This document shows, one piece after another, positions 7,470 to 7,869 of a stretch of DNA of 7,869 bases. Numbering within the stretch: position 1 is the stretch's first letter; each line of letters starts with the position of its first letter. A program made the translations under genes and the position numbers. The notes below the pieces were generated by a model that did no database searches, was not told the origin of the DNA, and saw nothing but the letters and a program-made list of their open reading frames with translations. Source of the stretch: Thermodesulfatator sp. (GTDB taxonomy: Bacteria > Desulfobacterota > Thermodesulfobacteria > Thermodesulfobacteriales > Thermodesulfobacteriaceae); assembly GCA_026993045.1 (NCBI GenBank), contig JALWWR010000029.1, positions 1 through 7,869 on the forward strand, read 5' to 3'.

Positions 7470-7869
7470 TTAAAGTTTACCAGCTGCTAGCCAAGCTTGA
7501 AGGGCGGGAAGGATCTGAGAACGTAAAGAGGCTAAGGCCGCAGGGGGAAAGACTTTCCGGCCGGATGGAGAGAGCTGGTCTGAGAAAAAAAGAACAGCCG
7601 CCACCTTAAGCCCCAAGGCCTCCCCCACCGCCAAGGCCGCGGAGGTCTCCATGTCCACCGCCTGACAAAAGGCCCCGTATTTTTCTAAAAATTCCCGGTC
7701 TTCCCAATAAGGGGCGTCGGTAGAGACTATGGCCCCCTCCTGATATGAAATTTGGTAGGAAGCTAGTTTTTCGGCCAAGGTCTTTTTGAGAACCCGGTCA
7801 GGATAAAAGACCCGGCGTCGGGGAAAATAGTGTCGGGAAGTGCCCTCTAAGGAATAGGCCTTGAGGGGA
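7470..7869 (-). CDS. Nucleoside phosphorylase family protein, C-terminal part (partial, runs off right edge)
   Basis: The frame stays open from the stop at 7470 to the window edge, giving about 133 residues. A TTG at 7778 is not the true start because family-like sequence continues upstream: the extension reads LEGTSRHYFP and then VFYPDRVLKK. The core is GAIVSTDAPYWEDREFL and then AVDMETSAAL, the VDME ribose-binding motif of the PNP/UDP phosphorylase fold, followed by FFSDQ. An Asp in this last position (codon 7580-7578) is the catalytic base in purine nucleoside phosphorylases and MTA/SAH nucleosidases and is absent from classical uridine phosphorylases, so a purine-type substrate is more likely. 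Cytosolic, nucleoside salvage. The N-terminal phosphate-binding part is outside the window, so phosphorylase versus hydrolase cannot be settled. Confidence 0.85.
   Translation of the reverse strand, partial: PLKAYSLEGTSRHYFPRRRVFYPDRVLKKTLAEKLASYQISYQEGAIVSTDAPYWEDREFLEKYGAFCQAVDMETSAALAVGEALGLKVAAVLFFSDQLSPSGRKVFPPAALASLRSQILPALQAWLAAGKL

Noticed and set aside
7470..7778. Treating the right-edge gene as a complete 102-residue protein starting at TTG 7778.
   Set aside because: The frame stays open to the window edge and the upstream residues match the same family, so the gene is truncated by the window, not short.

Overview
The window is ordinary chromosomal DNA from a Gram-negative-type bacterium. 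Protein composition (rich in Leu, Lys, Glu and Arg), the sigma-54-linked glnB-glnD-glnA block and GAF-containing histidine kinases together suggest a thermophilic member of the Desulfobacterota/Thermodesulfobacteriota. That assignment is an inference from style and gene content; no marker gene in the window proves it. There are no rRNAs, tRNAs, mobile elements or CRISPR arrays.

Layout. At the left edge is the first 16 codons of a minus-strand ndk (nucleoside diphosphate kinase), too short for a length-filtered ORF search. Divergent from it, across a 105-bp gap with a notable mirror-symmetric promoter region, lies a plus-strand two-component pair: a soluble GAF/PAS-like histidine kinase (155-1750) and a single-domain receiver (1747-2091), joined by an ATGA overlap. 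A 207-bp convergent gap with transcription terminators (2092-2298) separates this pair from the minus-strand nitrogen block.

The nitrogen block reads right to left: glnB (PII, start corrected to 6522), glnD (bifunctional PII uridylyltransferase / uridylyl-removing enzyme, 6131-3708) and glnA (type I glutamine synthetase with the adenylylation tyrosine, 3711-2299). A textbook -24/-12 sigma-54 promoter (GG-N10-GC, 6566-6551) sits just before glnB. glnD and glnA overlap by ATGA, and a strong terminator follows glnA. The sensor (PII), the enzyme that modifies it and the controlled enzyme are therefore probably made from one nitrogen-regulated transcript. The adenylyltransferase glnE and the ammonium transporter amtB are not in the window.

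Upstream of glnB are two genes in tight succession (2-nt gap): the C-terminal part of a nucleoside phosphorylase that runs off the right edge, and a 293-residue protein with an N-terminal J-domain (HPD motif) and an unrecognised remainder.

No clearly new system is evident. The points most worth a second look are the mirrored ndk/kinase promoter region, the kinase H-box with Lys after the phosphoaccepting His, the uncharacterised J-domain protein, and the compact sigma-54 glnBDA operon.
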